Shown: one piece after another, positions 1 to 7,311 of the stretch
How positions within the stretch are numbered: position 1 is the stretch's first letter
How the letters are laid out: every line of letters starts with the position of its first letter
Origin: Pseudomonadota bacterium
GTDB lineage: Bacteria > Pseudomonadota > Alphaproteobacteria > Sphingomonadales > Sphingomonadaceae
Reading direction: 5' to 3'
Assembly: GCA_023458055.1 (NCBI GenBank)
Contig: JAEXAW010000051.1
Location: 1-26,296 of the forward strand
Length of the DNA stretch: 26,296 nt
Notes under the pieces: generated by a model
Told to the model about the DNA's origin: nothing
What the model saw: the letters and a program-made list of their open reading frames with translations, nothing else
The model's database searches: none
Program-made: the position numbers and the translations under genes

Positions 1-66
1 GGGGGCGACCCCTCCGTCACGCCCTACGGGCGCGCCACCTCCCCATCGCCACTGGCGACAGGGAGG
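1..66. repeat. REP-like palindromic intergenic repeat
   Basis: The end of this stretch folds into a compound hairpin. Outer arms CCTCCC (38-43) and GGGAGG (61-66) enclose an inner hairpin TCGCC-ACT-GGCGA (46-58), with a symmetric CA/CA internal loop. The upstream ACGCCC-TAC-GGGCGC is a second small inverted repeat. This is the style of interspersed palindromic repeat common between sphingomonad genes. The window start cuts the element, so its left edge is unknown. Confidence 0.55.
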
Positions 67-74
67 AACTATCG

Positions 75-91
75 CCCCCCCCCAAAAAAAA
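75..91. repeat. C9-A8 homopolymer junction
   Basis: Nine C residues (75-83) run directly into eight A residues (84-91), 40 bases before the first gene. Such runs slip during replication and are error-prone in sequencing. It lies outside any coding frame I can support, so a role in phase variation is only a possibility. Confidence 0.5.
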
Positions 92-131
92 CCGCTTTCC
101 TACAAAAAGCGCATTTGCTCGACTCGCGTCC

Positions 132-794
132 ATGAAAGACAAAACTCACCCTATCGCCGATGGCGCGGCTGCGGTCGCCTCATCTTCTCCGATCGCCGAT
201 CATGGCCACAACCCGGAGCCGCCGCTTGATGCGGACGAGCCCTTTCCCGAACTGGATGATTTCGAACCCGTCCCGCGCCGTTCCAACCGGCATGACGGCT
301 GGAGCGTTGCCATCCAGCGCGAATTTATCCGCGTGCTCAGCATCACCGGCCAGGTCAGTATTGCGGCGCGGGCCGTAGGCCGGAATCGCACCTCCGCCTA
401 TCGGCTACGCAGCAGCGAAGGGGCGGCCGGGTTCGCGCTCGCATGGGATATTGCCGAGGATATGGGGCAGCAAAATGTCCGCGATCTTGCCTATCAGCGT
501 GCAATCACGGGGGAGGACCGCCCGATCATCCGCCACGGCAAAATCGTCGGCTATCGCCGCGTTTATAATAATGCGCTTCTGAAGCGCTGGATCCAGATGG
601 CCAAGCCCCAGGTGTATAACCGGCAGCATCATTATCCCGGCGCTGGCGTTCCTGCCGAATTACGCGCCGCTTATGATGCACTTGGCGGGGTTGAGGTTGT
701 CAACGCCCTGCTGCGCGAGCTTGCATCCGATGCCGCCACCGTCGAAGCATGGAAGGCATCGCACACGTCAAAAGCAACGAAAGCGACAGGGTAG
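132..794 (+). CDS. Helix-turn-helix protein of unknown function
   Basis: This encodes 220 residues. The first ~50 are low-complexity and acidic/proline-rich. Residues ~58-95 look like a helix-turn-helix (IQREFIRVLSITGQ, then SIAARAVGRNRTSAYRLR), resembling the DNA-binding part of terminase-small-subunit-like or resolvase-like proteins. Residues ~100-165 are a helical region with a basic YRRVYNNALLKRW segment. I recognise the general type as a sphingomonad helix-turn-helix hypothetical but cannot name a function. No strong ribosome binding site precedes the ATG, so translation may start differently. It stands alone: the next gene is on the opposite strand, and the 88 bases between their stops hold T-rich sequence but no clear terminator hairpin. 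Confidence 0.75.
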   Translation: MKDKTHPIADGAAAVASSSPIADHGHNPEPPLDADEPFPELDDFEPVPRRSNRHDGWSVAIQREFIRVLSITGQVSIAARAVGRNRTSAYRLRSSEGAAGFALAWDIAEDMGQQNVRDLAYQRAITGEDRPIIRHGKIVGYRRVYNNALLKRWIQMAKPQVYNRQHHYPGAGVPAELRAAYDALGGVEVVNALLRELASDAATVEAWKASHTSKATKATG

Positions 795-882
795 GGGTGG
801 TACGAAAAATGCTACAGTCTGTTGCTTTTGTTGCTTTTGAACCAGTCCCGACCCCTCGGTCACCTAATCCTGCACGTTTCGA

Positions 883-1302
883 TCAGGCCGCAGTAGTGAC
901 CTTGACGACGCGCAGGACATGATCGTCCCCGTCGCGGTCGGGCCACACGATGCTGTGACCTTCATGAAGGCCGATCAGGCCCGCGCCGACCGGCGTCAGG
1001 ATGGAAATGCGGCCCGCTTCAATATCGGCATCGCCCGGAAAGACAAGTTGGACGGTGCGGCTGCGGCCGGTATTTTCATCGACAAATTCAACCGTCGATC
1101 CGATCTGGACGATATGCGCGGGAACGGTGCCGTCGGGGACGATATCGGCGCGGTCGACCTCTTCCTGCAACAGCTCGGAAAGCGAGGGGTTGCGCTCTTC
1201 AATGCCGACGGCGAGGCCGACAATCGCATCGGCGTCCTTCTCGCTGATGGTGATCGGCGGGCGCGGGGCGCCATCGGCCGTTTTGCTACTCTTGTCGGTC
1301 AT
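883..1302 (-). CDS. rnk: Rnk-type nucleoside diphosphate kinase regulator (GreA/GreB C-terminal fold)
   Basis: The 139-residue product matches the size and plan of Rnk proteins: a short N-terminal helical segment (residues ~17-55, ITISEKDADAI through LLQEEVDRADIV), then a GreA/GreB C-terminal FKBP-like domain (residues ~62-136). The diagnostic stretch is ISILTPVGAGLIGLHEGHSIVW (about 99-120). Known family members bind RNA polymerase near the secondary channel but lack the long coiled coil needed for transcript cleavage; Rnk also affects nucleoside diphosphate kinase levels. The start is supported by an AGGGAGA motif 10-16 bases upstream of the ATG. It is monocistronic by position. Calling it rnk rather than a generic GreA/GreB-like factor rests on length and the short N-terminal arm. 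Confidence 0.8.
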   Translation of the reverse strand: MTDKSSKTADGAPRPPITISEKDADAIVGLAVGIEERNPSLSELLQEEVDRADIVPDGTVPAHIVQIGSTVEFVDENTGRSRTVQLVFPGDADIEAGRISILTPVGAGLIGLHEGHSIVWPDRDGDDHVLRVVKVTTAA

Positions 1303-1550
1303 TTGCTTATGGTCTCCCTGTCGGGCGTCTCGCCCGCGACGGTAAAAATAAAGGTGAAATGGATAGGAAAAACTTAGGTGAGGAACCCCGGGCCTTGCCG
1401 GGGCGAACCCTTGAGCAAGCCGGGGCGATCAGCCGAGGCGCGTCTGGTGATGACAACAAGGCGCAGATCGGGTTGCATGGGAATGAGCCTGCCTTGAGCG
1501 AGGTGATGTGTCAAGCGTGTGGGCATGCTGCTGAGCCTTTAGACTTGGCA

Positions 1551-1588
1551 GTTTCGCGCAGAGGCGCAGAGGAAGTGGAGGCGCAGGG
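1551..1588 (+). repeat. CGCAGAGG-type interspersed repeat, copy 1
   Basis: The sequence starts GTTTCGCGCAGAGGCGCAG and continues GAGGAAGTGGAGGCGCAGGG. It is nearly identical to 14027-14067 and to the reverse complement of 17545-17593. All three copies are intergenic. Confidence 0.7.
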
Positions 1589-1643
1589 ATGAAAATGTCA
1601 TGACGGTTCTGCTACGCATCGTGATCGTTTATCACCTTATCGT

Positions 1644-1727
1644 CACCCTGAACTTGGTTCAGGGTCCATATATGCGGCGCTATCGATGACACCGGTCTAT
1701 GGATGCTGAAACAAGTTCAGCATGACG
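1644..1727. repeat. Bipartite REP-like element (two hairpins)
   Basis: The left hairpin CCCTGAAC-TTG-GTTCAGGG (1646-1664) has a perfect 8-bp stem. The right hairpin TGCTGAA-ACAAG-TTCAGCA (1704-1722) has a 7-bp stem. The two flanks TCACCCTGAAC and TTCAGCATGACG make the whole unit roughly inverted. This CCCTGAAC...TTCAGCATGAC layout is familiar from many sphingomonad intergenic regions (recollection, not a search). Confidence 0.7.
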
Positions 1728-1787
1728 AAATTTCAGCCTATTGGAATGGTTGGCGACAGGGCGGGTAATACCCAACCATAGCCATCC

Positions 1788-2132
1788 CTACAAAATCTCG
1801 CGCACAACCTCTTGCGGGCGGCAGAAGCGGACGCCTTTATCGGTTTCGACGAAGGGGCGGTTCACATAAGCGGGATTGGCGACCATCGCATCAAGGATCG
1901 CGGCATCGTCCTTGTCGGCAAGGCCACTTTCTTCGGCGTCGGTGCCGCGCGTGCGCAGCGCTTCTTTGGCGGTGAGACCCGCATCGCGGAACAATTGTTC
2001 GAGCTTGTCGCGGGTGTAAGGGGTCTTGAGATACTCGATCACCTCCACCTCGACGCTGGGGGTTTCTTCAAGGATCGCGAGCGTCTTGCGCGAGGTGCCG
2101 CAAGCCGGATTATGCCAGATGGTAGCTTTCAT
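1788..2132 (-). CDS. arsC: ArsC-family (glutaredoxin-type) arsenate reductase
   Basis: From the ATG at 2132 the product has 114 residues and matches the ArsC/YffB thioredoxin-like fold. The active-site segment HNPACGTSRKTL places the nucleophile at Cys11. The arginines that bind arsenate in the classical enzyme are present: Arg60 (ALRTRG), Arg92 (VNRPFV) and Arg105 (FCRPQEV). The classical enzyme reduces arsenate to arsenite with glutathione and glutaredoxin. There are no other ars genes here, so it may serve a housekeeping or stress role. The open frame reaches upstream to 2228, but family alignment supports the 2132 start; an ATG at 2141 is an alternative. Neither has a strong ribosome binding site. 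Confidence 0.88.
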   Translation of the reverse strand: MKATIWHNPACGTSRKTLAILEETPSVEVEVIEYLKTPYTRDKLEQLFRDAGLTAKEALRTRGTDAEESGLADKDDAAILDAMVANPAYVNRPFVETDKGVRFCRPQEVVREIL

Positions 2133-2390
2133 GGACGCCATTTTAGCCCGCAGATCGGGTCGGGGCAAGGTTAAGCCCAAGTTTAACCGATGTGACGTTG
2201 CTGTCAGGATGCTGACAGCCGGGTTCAATAGATATTAACGGATATCTGTATAAAAATCGGGATGGCTGGTGCAGCAAGAGGGGCAGATTGCGGAACCCCG
2301 ACTCGAATCAGCCGCGCAGTTTCCTTATATAGGGAACCCAACAGGTAATTCGTTCGGCGGGCTCGTTGCAGCCCCGGATGGAGGGAAATT

Positions 2391-2999
2391 TTGGTAGAGC
2401 TTACTCGTCGTCAATGGATCGCTGGAGCAGGAGCCGTCGCTGCTGGCAGCATGTTGGCCAACCCTGCGCGGCTTGCTTCGGCAACCGCCCTTCCGACGCC
2501 CTGGCTGGTCTCCATCGCCAAGCGCGAACTCCAGAAACATGGTGCGGCGATCCAGCATCATGACCGCGTTGCGCTGGCCGATTATACCTTGCCGTCGCGC
2601 GATCCGCGCTTCTTCTTTATCGATCTGCATAACGGCACGGTTTCGACGCATCTGGTGACCCATGGGCGCGGATCGGACCCTGAACATGTGGGCTTCCTCA
2701 AATATTTCTCCAACGTCGAAGGCTCGCTCGCCTCGTCGCGCGGGGCCTATGTGACCGGCGAACAATATTGGGGATCGAACGGCTTGTCGCTGCGCCTCAA
2801 GGGCCTCGACCGCGACAATTTCAACGCCGAACCGCGCGCGATCGTGGTGCATGGCGCATGGTATGCCAACCCCAATATGATCGCCCAGCACGGCAAGCTC
2901 GGTCGCTCGGAAGGTTGCTTTGCCTTTCCGGAAGCCGAATTGAGCCTGGTGATGGAACGCTTAGGCAGCGGCCGGTTGATTTTCTCGGATAGGCTGTAA
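2391..2999 (+). CDS. Murein L,D-transpeptidase catalytic-domain protein (YkuD_2 type), exported
   Basis: The 202-residue product begins with a twin-arginine-like signal (TRRQWIAGAGAVAAGSMLA, residues 5-23), so export by Tat is likely. The catalytic part carries VVHGAWYAN (His154) and GRSEGCFAFP (Ser173, Cys176), the His/Cys arrangement of the YkuD_2 family of L,D-transpeptidase-like proteins, which act on peptidoglycan peptides. The start is a TTG at 2391: GGAGGGA (2379-2385) sits at proper distance and there is no in-frame ATG before residue 21. It converges on a second, unrelated L,D-transpeptidase gene, separated by a palindromic repeat. Exact substrate cannot be told from sequence. Confidence 0.85.
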   Translation: MVELTRRQWIAGAGAVAAGSMLANPARLASATALPTPWLVSIAKRELQKHGAAIQHHDRVALADYTLPSRDPRFFFIDLHNGTVSTHLVTHGRGSDPEHVGFLKYFSNVEGSLASSRGAYVTGEQYWGSNGLSLRLKGLDRDNFNAEPRAIVVHGAWYANPNMIAQHGKLGRSEGCFAFPEAELSLVMERLGSGRLIFSDRL

Positions 3000-3007
3000 T
3001 ACCAAAT

Positions 3008-3134
3008 CCTCTCCCGCTTGCGGGAGAGGGCGGTGAGCGTTAGCGAGCCGGGTGAGGGATATTTGCCCTCACCAACTTCGCCTAACTCGCTTGCGCTCGT
3101 AAGGCTCCATATCCTCTCCCGCAAGCGGGAGAGG
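3008..3134. repeat. Paired REP-like palindromes, likely bidirectional terminator
   Basis: Two perfect hairpins with arms CCTCTCCCGC and GCGGGAGAGG stand at 3008-3029 (loop TT) and 3113-3134 (loop AA). Between them is a third, GGTGAGGG / CCCTCACC (3051-3058 and 3066-3073). The unit fills nearly all of the gap between two convergent genes, a placement that suggests it ends transcription from both sides. It lacks long T tracts, so it would be an atypical terminator. Confidence 0.75.
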
Positions 3135-3141
3135 AGTAAGT

Positions 3142-4563
3142 TTACCGCCCCGCCGGTTTCTTCGCCGCAGGCTTTTTGGCCGCAGCGGCGGCGGCCGCCT
3201 TCTTCTTCACGCTCGGCGGCACCGCGACTTCGGCCTTGGGGACTTTATAGCCCATCGAGGCCAGCACCGGATTGTCGCGGTTATAGATGTCGGCGAACTT
3301 CTTATATTTGCCGTCCTCGACCCGCGCGGTGAAATAGTTGATGTAAACCGGGATCGCTTCGGGGAAGGGGACCTGGGTGGTCTTGCCCGAATAGATGATC
3401 TCCTTGAGCTCATCCGTGGTCTTGCCGCCATAATAGATCGACATGAACGCGGCAAATTCGACCGCGCGGTCGGTGCGGATGCAGCCATGGCTATAGGCGC
3501 GGCGCTCGGTGTTGAACAAGGCCTTGGCGGGCGTATCGTGGAGGAAGATCGCATGATCATTGGGCATATCGATCTTCATCATGCCAAGCGAATTGTCGAC
3601 GCTCGCCTTTTGCTGGACATAGAGCTTGTTGCCCGACTTGGTCCACGTATAACCGCGCGCCGCAGCGGCCTTGGGATTGTTGCGGATGAGCGCGCCAACG
3701 CCTTCGTCGATGATCGATTGCGGCAGGTTCCAGACGGGGTTGAGGATTGCGCCCTTGGCATTGGCGTTAAGCTGCGGCGTCGGCGTGCGGACCGCGCCAA
3801 CCACCACGCGGTGCGAGCGCAGCAACTTGCCACTGTCAGCGAGCTGGGCGGTATATTCGGGCACGTTGACGAAGATGTAGCGCTGGCCAAGGTCGCGCGG
3901 CAACCAGCGCCAGCGTTCGAGATTGGTGCGGATAAGGCCGATCTTCGCGGTTTCCGCCGCCGGCGTCTTGGCGAGTTCGGCCTTCAACGCCTTATAGTCG
4001 GCATGCGTCGGCTCAAGCGAGGCGAGTGCACCCGCGACGTCATTGCCTTCGGTTGCGCGGGCGAGCAGGCTATCGTCGGTGAGGGCGGCGCTGTCGTCAT
4101 CCTTGACGAACCATTCGACCCGCGCCGATTTGGGCGTCGCGCCATCGCGCAGGTGGCGGGCGAGCTTCAGGAAGCTGTCGGTTGCCGTCTTGGTGAGCAG
4201 CGCATCATCGCCGCTGTCGAGTGCGCTTTGCAACCCTTGCGGATTATAGGCTGCCGCAACGAGGCCATATTGGTTAACCGTTTTAAGCTGGTCGATCAGC
4301 GCGCGCACATTGGCCTTGCTCCAGCTCCGTGTCAGAACCGGCTGCGGGGGAGCGGGCGTGACGGGCTCAACCGTCGCAGGCCCGGTCGCATCAAGCGCCA
4401 CAGGCGGCGCGCTCTGGCTCGTGGTTTGCGGCTTGGCGGTCTTGGCGACTTCCGTCGATAGATCCTTCGACTGGGCCAGCGCAGGCGACGCAGCGGCGAG
4501 AGCAATCAGGGAAACAAGCGGCGTCAATGCCGTAAGCGGAGCGGAAAAATCGAGTTTAGACAT
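3142..4563 (-). CDS. L,D-transpeptidase (YcbB/LdtD-like) with K/A/P-rich tail
   Basis: The 473-residue product has a signal peptide (about residues 1-30, ending ASPALAQ) and a proline/threonine-rich linker (31-76). A helical scaffold region (about 80-225) ends LERWRWLPRDLGQRYIFVNV, and a YkuD catalytic domain follows (about 226-400). The catalytic signature is FLHDTP (His342) and YSHGCIRTD (His359, Cys361). Known YcbB-type enzymes make 3-3 peptidoglycan crosslinks or attach partners in the periplasm. The last ~28 residues are almost only Lys, Ala and Pro, a basic tail that could bind the sacculus or acidic polymers (inference). GAGGAA lies 7 bases before the ATG. It follows accC by 63 bases on the same strand and may share its transcript. 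Confidence 0.9.
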   Translation of the reverse strand: MSKLDFSAPLTALTPLVSLIALAAASPALAQSKDLSTEVAKTAKPQTTSQSAPPVALDATGPATVEPVTPAPPQPVLTRSWSKANVRALIDQLKTVNQYGLVAAAYNPQGLQSALDSGDDALLTKTATDSFLKLARHLRDGATPKSARVEWFVKDDDSAALTDDSLLARATEGNDVAGALASLEPTHADYKALKAELAKTPAAETAKIGLIRTNLERWRWLPRDLGQRYIFVNVPEYTAQLADSGKLLRSHRVVVGAVRTPTPQLNANAKGAILNPVWNLPQSIIDEGVGALIRNNPKAAAARGYTWTKSGNKLYVQQKASVDNSLGMMKIDMPNDHAIFLHDTPAKALFNTERRAYSHGCIRTDRAVEFAAFMSIYYGGKTTDELKEIIYSGKTTQVPFPEAIPVYINYFTARVEDGKYKKFADIYNRDNPVLASMGYKVPKAEVAVPPSVKKKAAAAAAAKKPAAKKPAGR

Positions 4564-4626
4564 GGGGGTTCCTCATACTGATAGATGCTGCATGCCGCCT
4601 GAACAAAGGTCAAGCGGCGCGCGCGA

Positions 4627-5991
4627 TCAGCCGTCTTTGTTGGCCTCACTGTTGCGTTGCAGCCACTCTTCGAGCCATTTGATAGTATAATCGCCATTCT
4701 GGATTTCCGGGTCATCAATCAGGCGGCGATGCAAGGGGATGGTCGTCTTCATGCCCTCAATGACATATTCCTCAAGCGCCCGGCGCAGGCGCATGAGACA
4801 ACCTTCGCGGGTGCGGCCATAAACGATCAGCTTGCCGATCATGCTGTCATAATAAGGCGGGACCTTATAGCCCTGATAAAGCCCGCTATCGACGCGTACA
4901 TGCATGCCGCCGGGGACGTGATAGCGCGTCACGGTGCCGGGGCTCGGCATGAAGCTTTGCGGGTCCTCGGCATTGATGCGACATTCAATCGCGTGGCCCT
5001 TGAATTCGATCTCGTCCTGCTTGACCGAGAGCGGCTTGCCTTCGGCGATACGGATTTGTTCGCGCACCAGATCGACGCCGGTAATCATCTCGGTCACCGG
5101 ATGTTCAACCTGAAGCCGGGTATTCATTTCGATGAAATAAAATTCGCCATCTTCATAAAGAAACTCGATCGTGCCCGCGCCGCGATAGCCCATATCGGCC
5201 ATGGCCTTGGCGACGATGCCGCCCATTCGGTCGCGCTCGGCGGCGCTGATGACGGGCGAGGGCGCTTCTTCGAGCACCTTCTGGTGGCGGCGCTGGAGCG
5301 AACAGTCGCGTTCTCCGAGGTGGATGGCATTGCCGTTCCCGTCGCCGAAAATCTGGAATTCGATATGACGCGGATTGCCGAGATATTTTTCGATATAGAC
5401 GGTATCATCGCCGAACGCCGCTTTGGCCTCGGACTTGGCTTGGCTCATCAGGCTTTCGAGGCTGTCCGCGTCAGGCACGACCTTCATCCCGCGCCCGCCG
5501 CCGCCCGATGCGGCCTTGACCAGCACGGGGTAGCCGATCTTGTCGGCGATGGCCTTGGCTTCCTCGACGCTTTCGATGGCACCGTCCGACCCGGGAACCA
5601 GCGGCAGGCCGAGCGCGCCTGCTGTACGCTTTGCTTCGACCTTGTCGCCCATGATGCGGATGTGCTCCGGCTTGGGGCCGACGAAGATAAGATTATGCGC
5701 CTCTACAATATCGGCAAACTGCGCATTTTCGCTCAAGAAACCATAGCCGGGGTGAACCGCATCCGCGCCGGAAATTTCTGCCGCCGAGATGATCGCGGGG
5801 ATGTTGAGATAGCTGTCGGTCGCGGACGGCGGGCCGATGCAGATGGCTTCATCCGCCAGCCGCACATGCATCGCGTCAGCGTCCGCAGTGGAGTGCACCG
5901 CTACCGTCTTGATGCCCATTTCATGGCAGGCACGGTGGATGCGCAGGGCAATTTCACCGCGATTGGCGATGAGGAGCTTTTCAATCGTCAT
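4627..5991 (-). CDS. accC: Acetyl-CoA carboxylase, biotin carboxylase subunit
   Basis: From the ATG at 5991 the product has 454 residues, normal for AccC. It carboxylates biotin on BCCP with bicarbonate and ATP in the first step of fatty-acid synthesis. Domains in order: the N-terminal fold (LLIANRGEIALRIHRACHEMG); the ATP-grasp with glycine-rich loop (LVKAASGGGGRGMKV); the metal/ATP and catalytic stretch (FIEMNTRLQVEHPVTEMITG); and the C-terminal domain (HAIECRINAEDP). An upstream frame extension to 6039 overlaps accB and does not match the family. It lies 19 bases after accB, so the two are co-transcribed and probably translated together. Confidence 0.97.
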   Translation of the reverse strand: MTIEKLLIANRGEIALRIHRACHEMGIKTVAVHSTADADAMHVRLADEAICIGPPSATDSYLNIPAIISAAEISGADAVHPGYGFLSENAQFADIVEAHNLIFVGPKPEHIRIMGDKVEAKRTAGALGLPLVPGSDGAIESVEEAKAIADKIGYPVLVKAASGGGGRGMKVVPDADSLESLMSQAKSEAKAAFGDDTVYIEKYLGNPRHIEFQIFGDGNGNAIHLGERDCSLQRRHQKVLEEAPSPVISAAERDRMGGIVAKAMADMGYRGAGTIEFLYEDGEFYFIEMNTRLQVEHPVTEMITGVDLVREQIRIAEGKPLSVKQDEIEFKGHAIECRINAEDPQSFMPSPGTVTRYHVPGGMHVRVDSGLYQGYKVPPYYDSMIGKLIVYGRTREGCLMRLRRALEEYVIEGMKTTIPLHRRLIDDPEIQNGDYTIKWLEEWLQRNSEANKDG

Positions 5992-6010
5992 GAGGCTGGC
6001 CGTTTCCCGC

Positions 6011-6490
6011 TCAGGCGATAACGAACAAAGGCTGGTCAAATTCGACCGGCTGGCCGTTTTCGACCAGCAATTGCGTAACCGTACCGCCGGTCGGCGCGGT
6101 GATCGGGTTCATCACCTTCATCGCCTCGACGATGAGGATCGTGTCGCCCGCCGCAACCTTGCTGCCGACGCTGACGAACGGCGCGGCACCGGGCTCTGCA
6201 GCGAGATAGGCAGTGCCGACCATCGGCGACTTGACCGCATTGGCATCGACCGCCGGGGCTGCAGCTTCTACCGGAGCGGCAACAGCAGCGGGTGCTGGCG
6301 CGGGTGAAGCAGGCGCGGCATAATGGACCGGCGCGGCGCTCGCGGCGGTAACGGCGCGCGAAACCTTGATCTTGCGGTCGCCATCTTCGACCTCAATTTC
6401 CGAAAGGCCGGTATCGCTCAGCATCTCGGCGAGTTGGCGCACCATATCGACATCGATCTTCATGCTGCCGTGGCTGTCCTTATCTGACAT
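6011..6490 (-). CDS. accB: Acetyl-CoA carboxylase biotin carboxyl carrier protein (BCCP)
   Basis: The 159-residue product has a short N-terminal domain (1-45), an Ala/Pro-rich flexible linker (about 49-85) and a biotinyl domain (about 86-159). The biotin attachment motif is VEAMKVMNPI with Lys125. The residue after the lysine is Val, where E. coli has Met. The ending GQPVEFDQPLFVIA is typical. The biotinylated lysine shuttles carboxyl groups from AccC to the AccA/AccD transferase, whose genes are not in this window. AAGGAAAG lies 5-12 bases upstream of the ATG. Order aroQ-accB-accC is common in proteobacteria. Confidence 0.96.
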   Translation of the reverse strand: MSDKDSHGSMKIDVDMVRQLAEMLSDTGLSEIEVEDGDRKIKVSRAVTAASAAPVHYAAPASPAPAPAAVAAPVEAAAPAVDANAVKSPMVGTAYLAAEPGAAPFVSVGSKVAAGDTILIVEAMKVMNPITAPTGGTVTQLLVENGQPVEFDQPLFVIA

Positions 6491-6568
6491 GATCTTTCCT
6501 TGCCTTTGTGTTCTTGGCTTTGTTTCAAGGTGCCGACGGTACGGACGGCGTGGTTGCCGTTCCCTATG

Positions 6569-7009
6569 TCAAAGCGCGGCGGCGGCGTCTAGCGCCAGTT
6601 CATAGCTTTTTGCGCCGTGTCCCGCAAAACAAGCGCGTGCGGCCTTGCCGACATAGCTTAAATGACGGAAGTCTTCGCGCTTTTCGGGATCGGAGAGGTG
6701 CACTTCGAAGACTGGCAGCATGATCGCTTTGATCGCATCATGGATGGCGATGGAGGTGTGGGTGTAGCCACCCGCGTTGAGGAGCACCGCATGCGCGCCC
6801 TCACGCCCCGCTTCCTGCAACCAGTCGATCAGCACACCTTCATGATTGGACTGGCGAAACTCGATATGAAAGCCAAGCCGCGCGCCTTGGGATTTCACCT
6901 GCTCTTCGATGCTCGCAAGCGTATCATGCCCGTAAATCTCCGGCTCGCGCGTACCGAGCAGGTTAAGATTGGGGCCGTTCAACACATAAATGACCGGGGT
7001 TGTTGCCAT
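6569..7009 (-). CDS. aroQ: Type II 3-dehydroquinate dehydratase
   Basis: The 146-residue product is the usual length for the type II enzyme, which removes water from 3-dehydroquinate in the shikimate pathway. Visible signatures are YVLNGPNLNLLGTREPEIYG, with lid Arg21 and catalytic Tyr26; LLNAGGYTHTS, with substrate-binding Asn78 and His84; and FEVHLSDP, with the conserved His104. GGAAGGAAG precedes the ATG. It heads the aroQ-accB-accC group, 78 bases before accB. The upstream 59 bases are shared with the divergent thiS, so the promoters of both overlap or lie very close. Confidence 0.97.
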   Translation of the reverse strand: MATTPVIYVLNGPNLNLLGTREPEIYGHDTLASIEEQVKSQGARLGFHIEFRQSNHEGVLIDWLQEAGREGAHAVLLNAGGYTHTSIAIHDAIKAIMLPVFEVHLSDPEKREDFRHLSYVGKAARACFAGHGAKSYELALDAAAAL

Positions 7010-7026
7010 GAGATGCTTCCTTCCGG

Positions 7027-7054
7027 TTGCTCGCGACGTGATAGGGCCTATATG
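7027..7054 (+). promoter_or_regulatory. Candidate promoter for thiS-thiG
   Basis: TTGCTC (7027-7032) and TATATG (7049-7054) are separated by 16 bases. The match to the sigma-70 consensus is partial. It would start transcription just before the thiS start codons and leave no room for a TPP riboswitch. Confidence 0.3.
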
Positions 7055-7068
7055 CTGATGGTGGCCTG

Positions 7069-7308
7069 ATGCAAAGCGAGACTATCATGCAAATTGTCGA
7101 TCAAGAAATCACCATCCTGCTGAACGGTGAGCCGCGTACGCTGTCTGAAGGCACCAGCATTGCAGCGCTGGCAGCAGACATCGGGCTCAACCCGCTCAAG
7201 ATTGCGGTCGAGCGTAATCGCGAGATCGTACCGCGCTCGACGCTCGCCGATGTGGTGCTGGAGCAGGGCGATGAACTGGAAATCGTGCATTTCGTGGGGG
7301 GTGGTTGA
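7069..7308 (+). CDS. thiS: Sulfur carrier protein ThiS
   Basis: This small ubiquitin-fold protein carries sulfur as a thiocarboxylate on its C-terminal glycine for thiazole formation. The sequence ends ELEIVHFVGGG, giving the required Gly-Gly end, and contains the family stretch IAVERNREIVPRSTL. Translation may start at 7069 (79 residues) or, closer to family size, at the ATG at 7087 (73 residues, MQIVDQEITILLNGEP). Neither start has a good ribosome binding site. thiG begins 3 bases after the stop, so the pair is translated as a unit and the products form the known ThiS-ThiG complex. Confidence 0.93.
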   Translation: MQSETIMQIVDQEITILLNGEPRTLSEGTSIAALAADIGLNPLKIAVERNREIVPRSTLADVVLEQGDELEIVHFVGGG

Positions 7309-7311
7309 GTA

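Larger units (their letters stand above)
1303..1787. other. Intergenic repeat cluster without a gene
   Basis: This 485-base gap between two minus-strand genes has no convincing coding region. It contains a CCCCGG-GCCTTG-CCGGGG hairpin (1386-1403), a copy of the CGCAGAGG-type repeat (1551-1588) and a two-hairpin REP-like element (1644-1727). The minus-strand promoter for rnk should lie in its left part, but I cannot pick it out. Confidence 0.6.

Noticed and set aside
1359..1592. 77-residue plus-strand open frame
   Set aside because: Made of repeat sequence (hairpin plus CGCAGAGG repeat).
3487..4461. 324-residue plus-strand open frame
   Set aside because: Antisense to the YcbB-like L,D-transpeptidase, which has a complete catalytic motif.
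4657..6021. 454-residue plus-strand open frame across accC
   Set aside because: It is antisense to a clear accC gene and has no recognisable domains; long shadows are common in high-GC genes.
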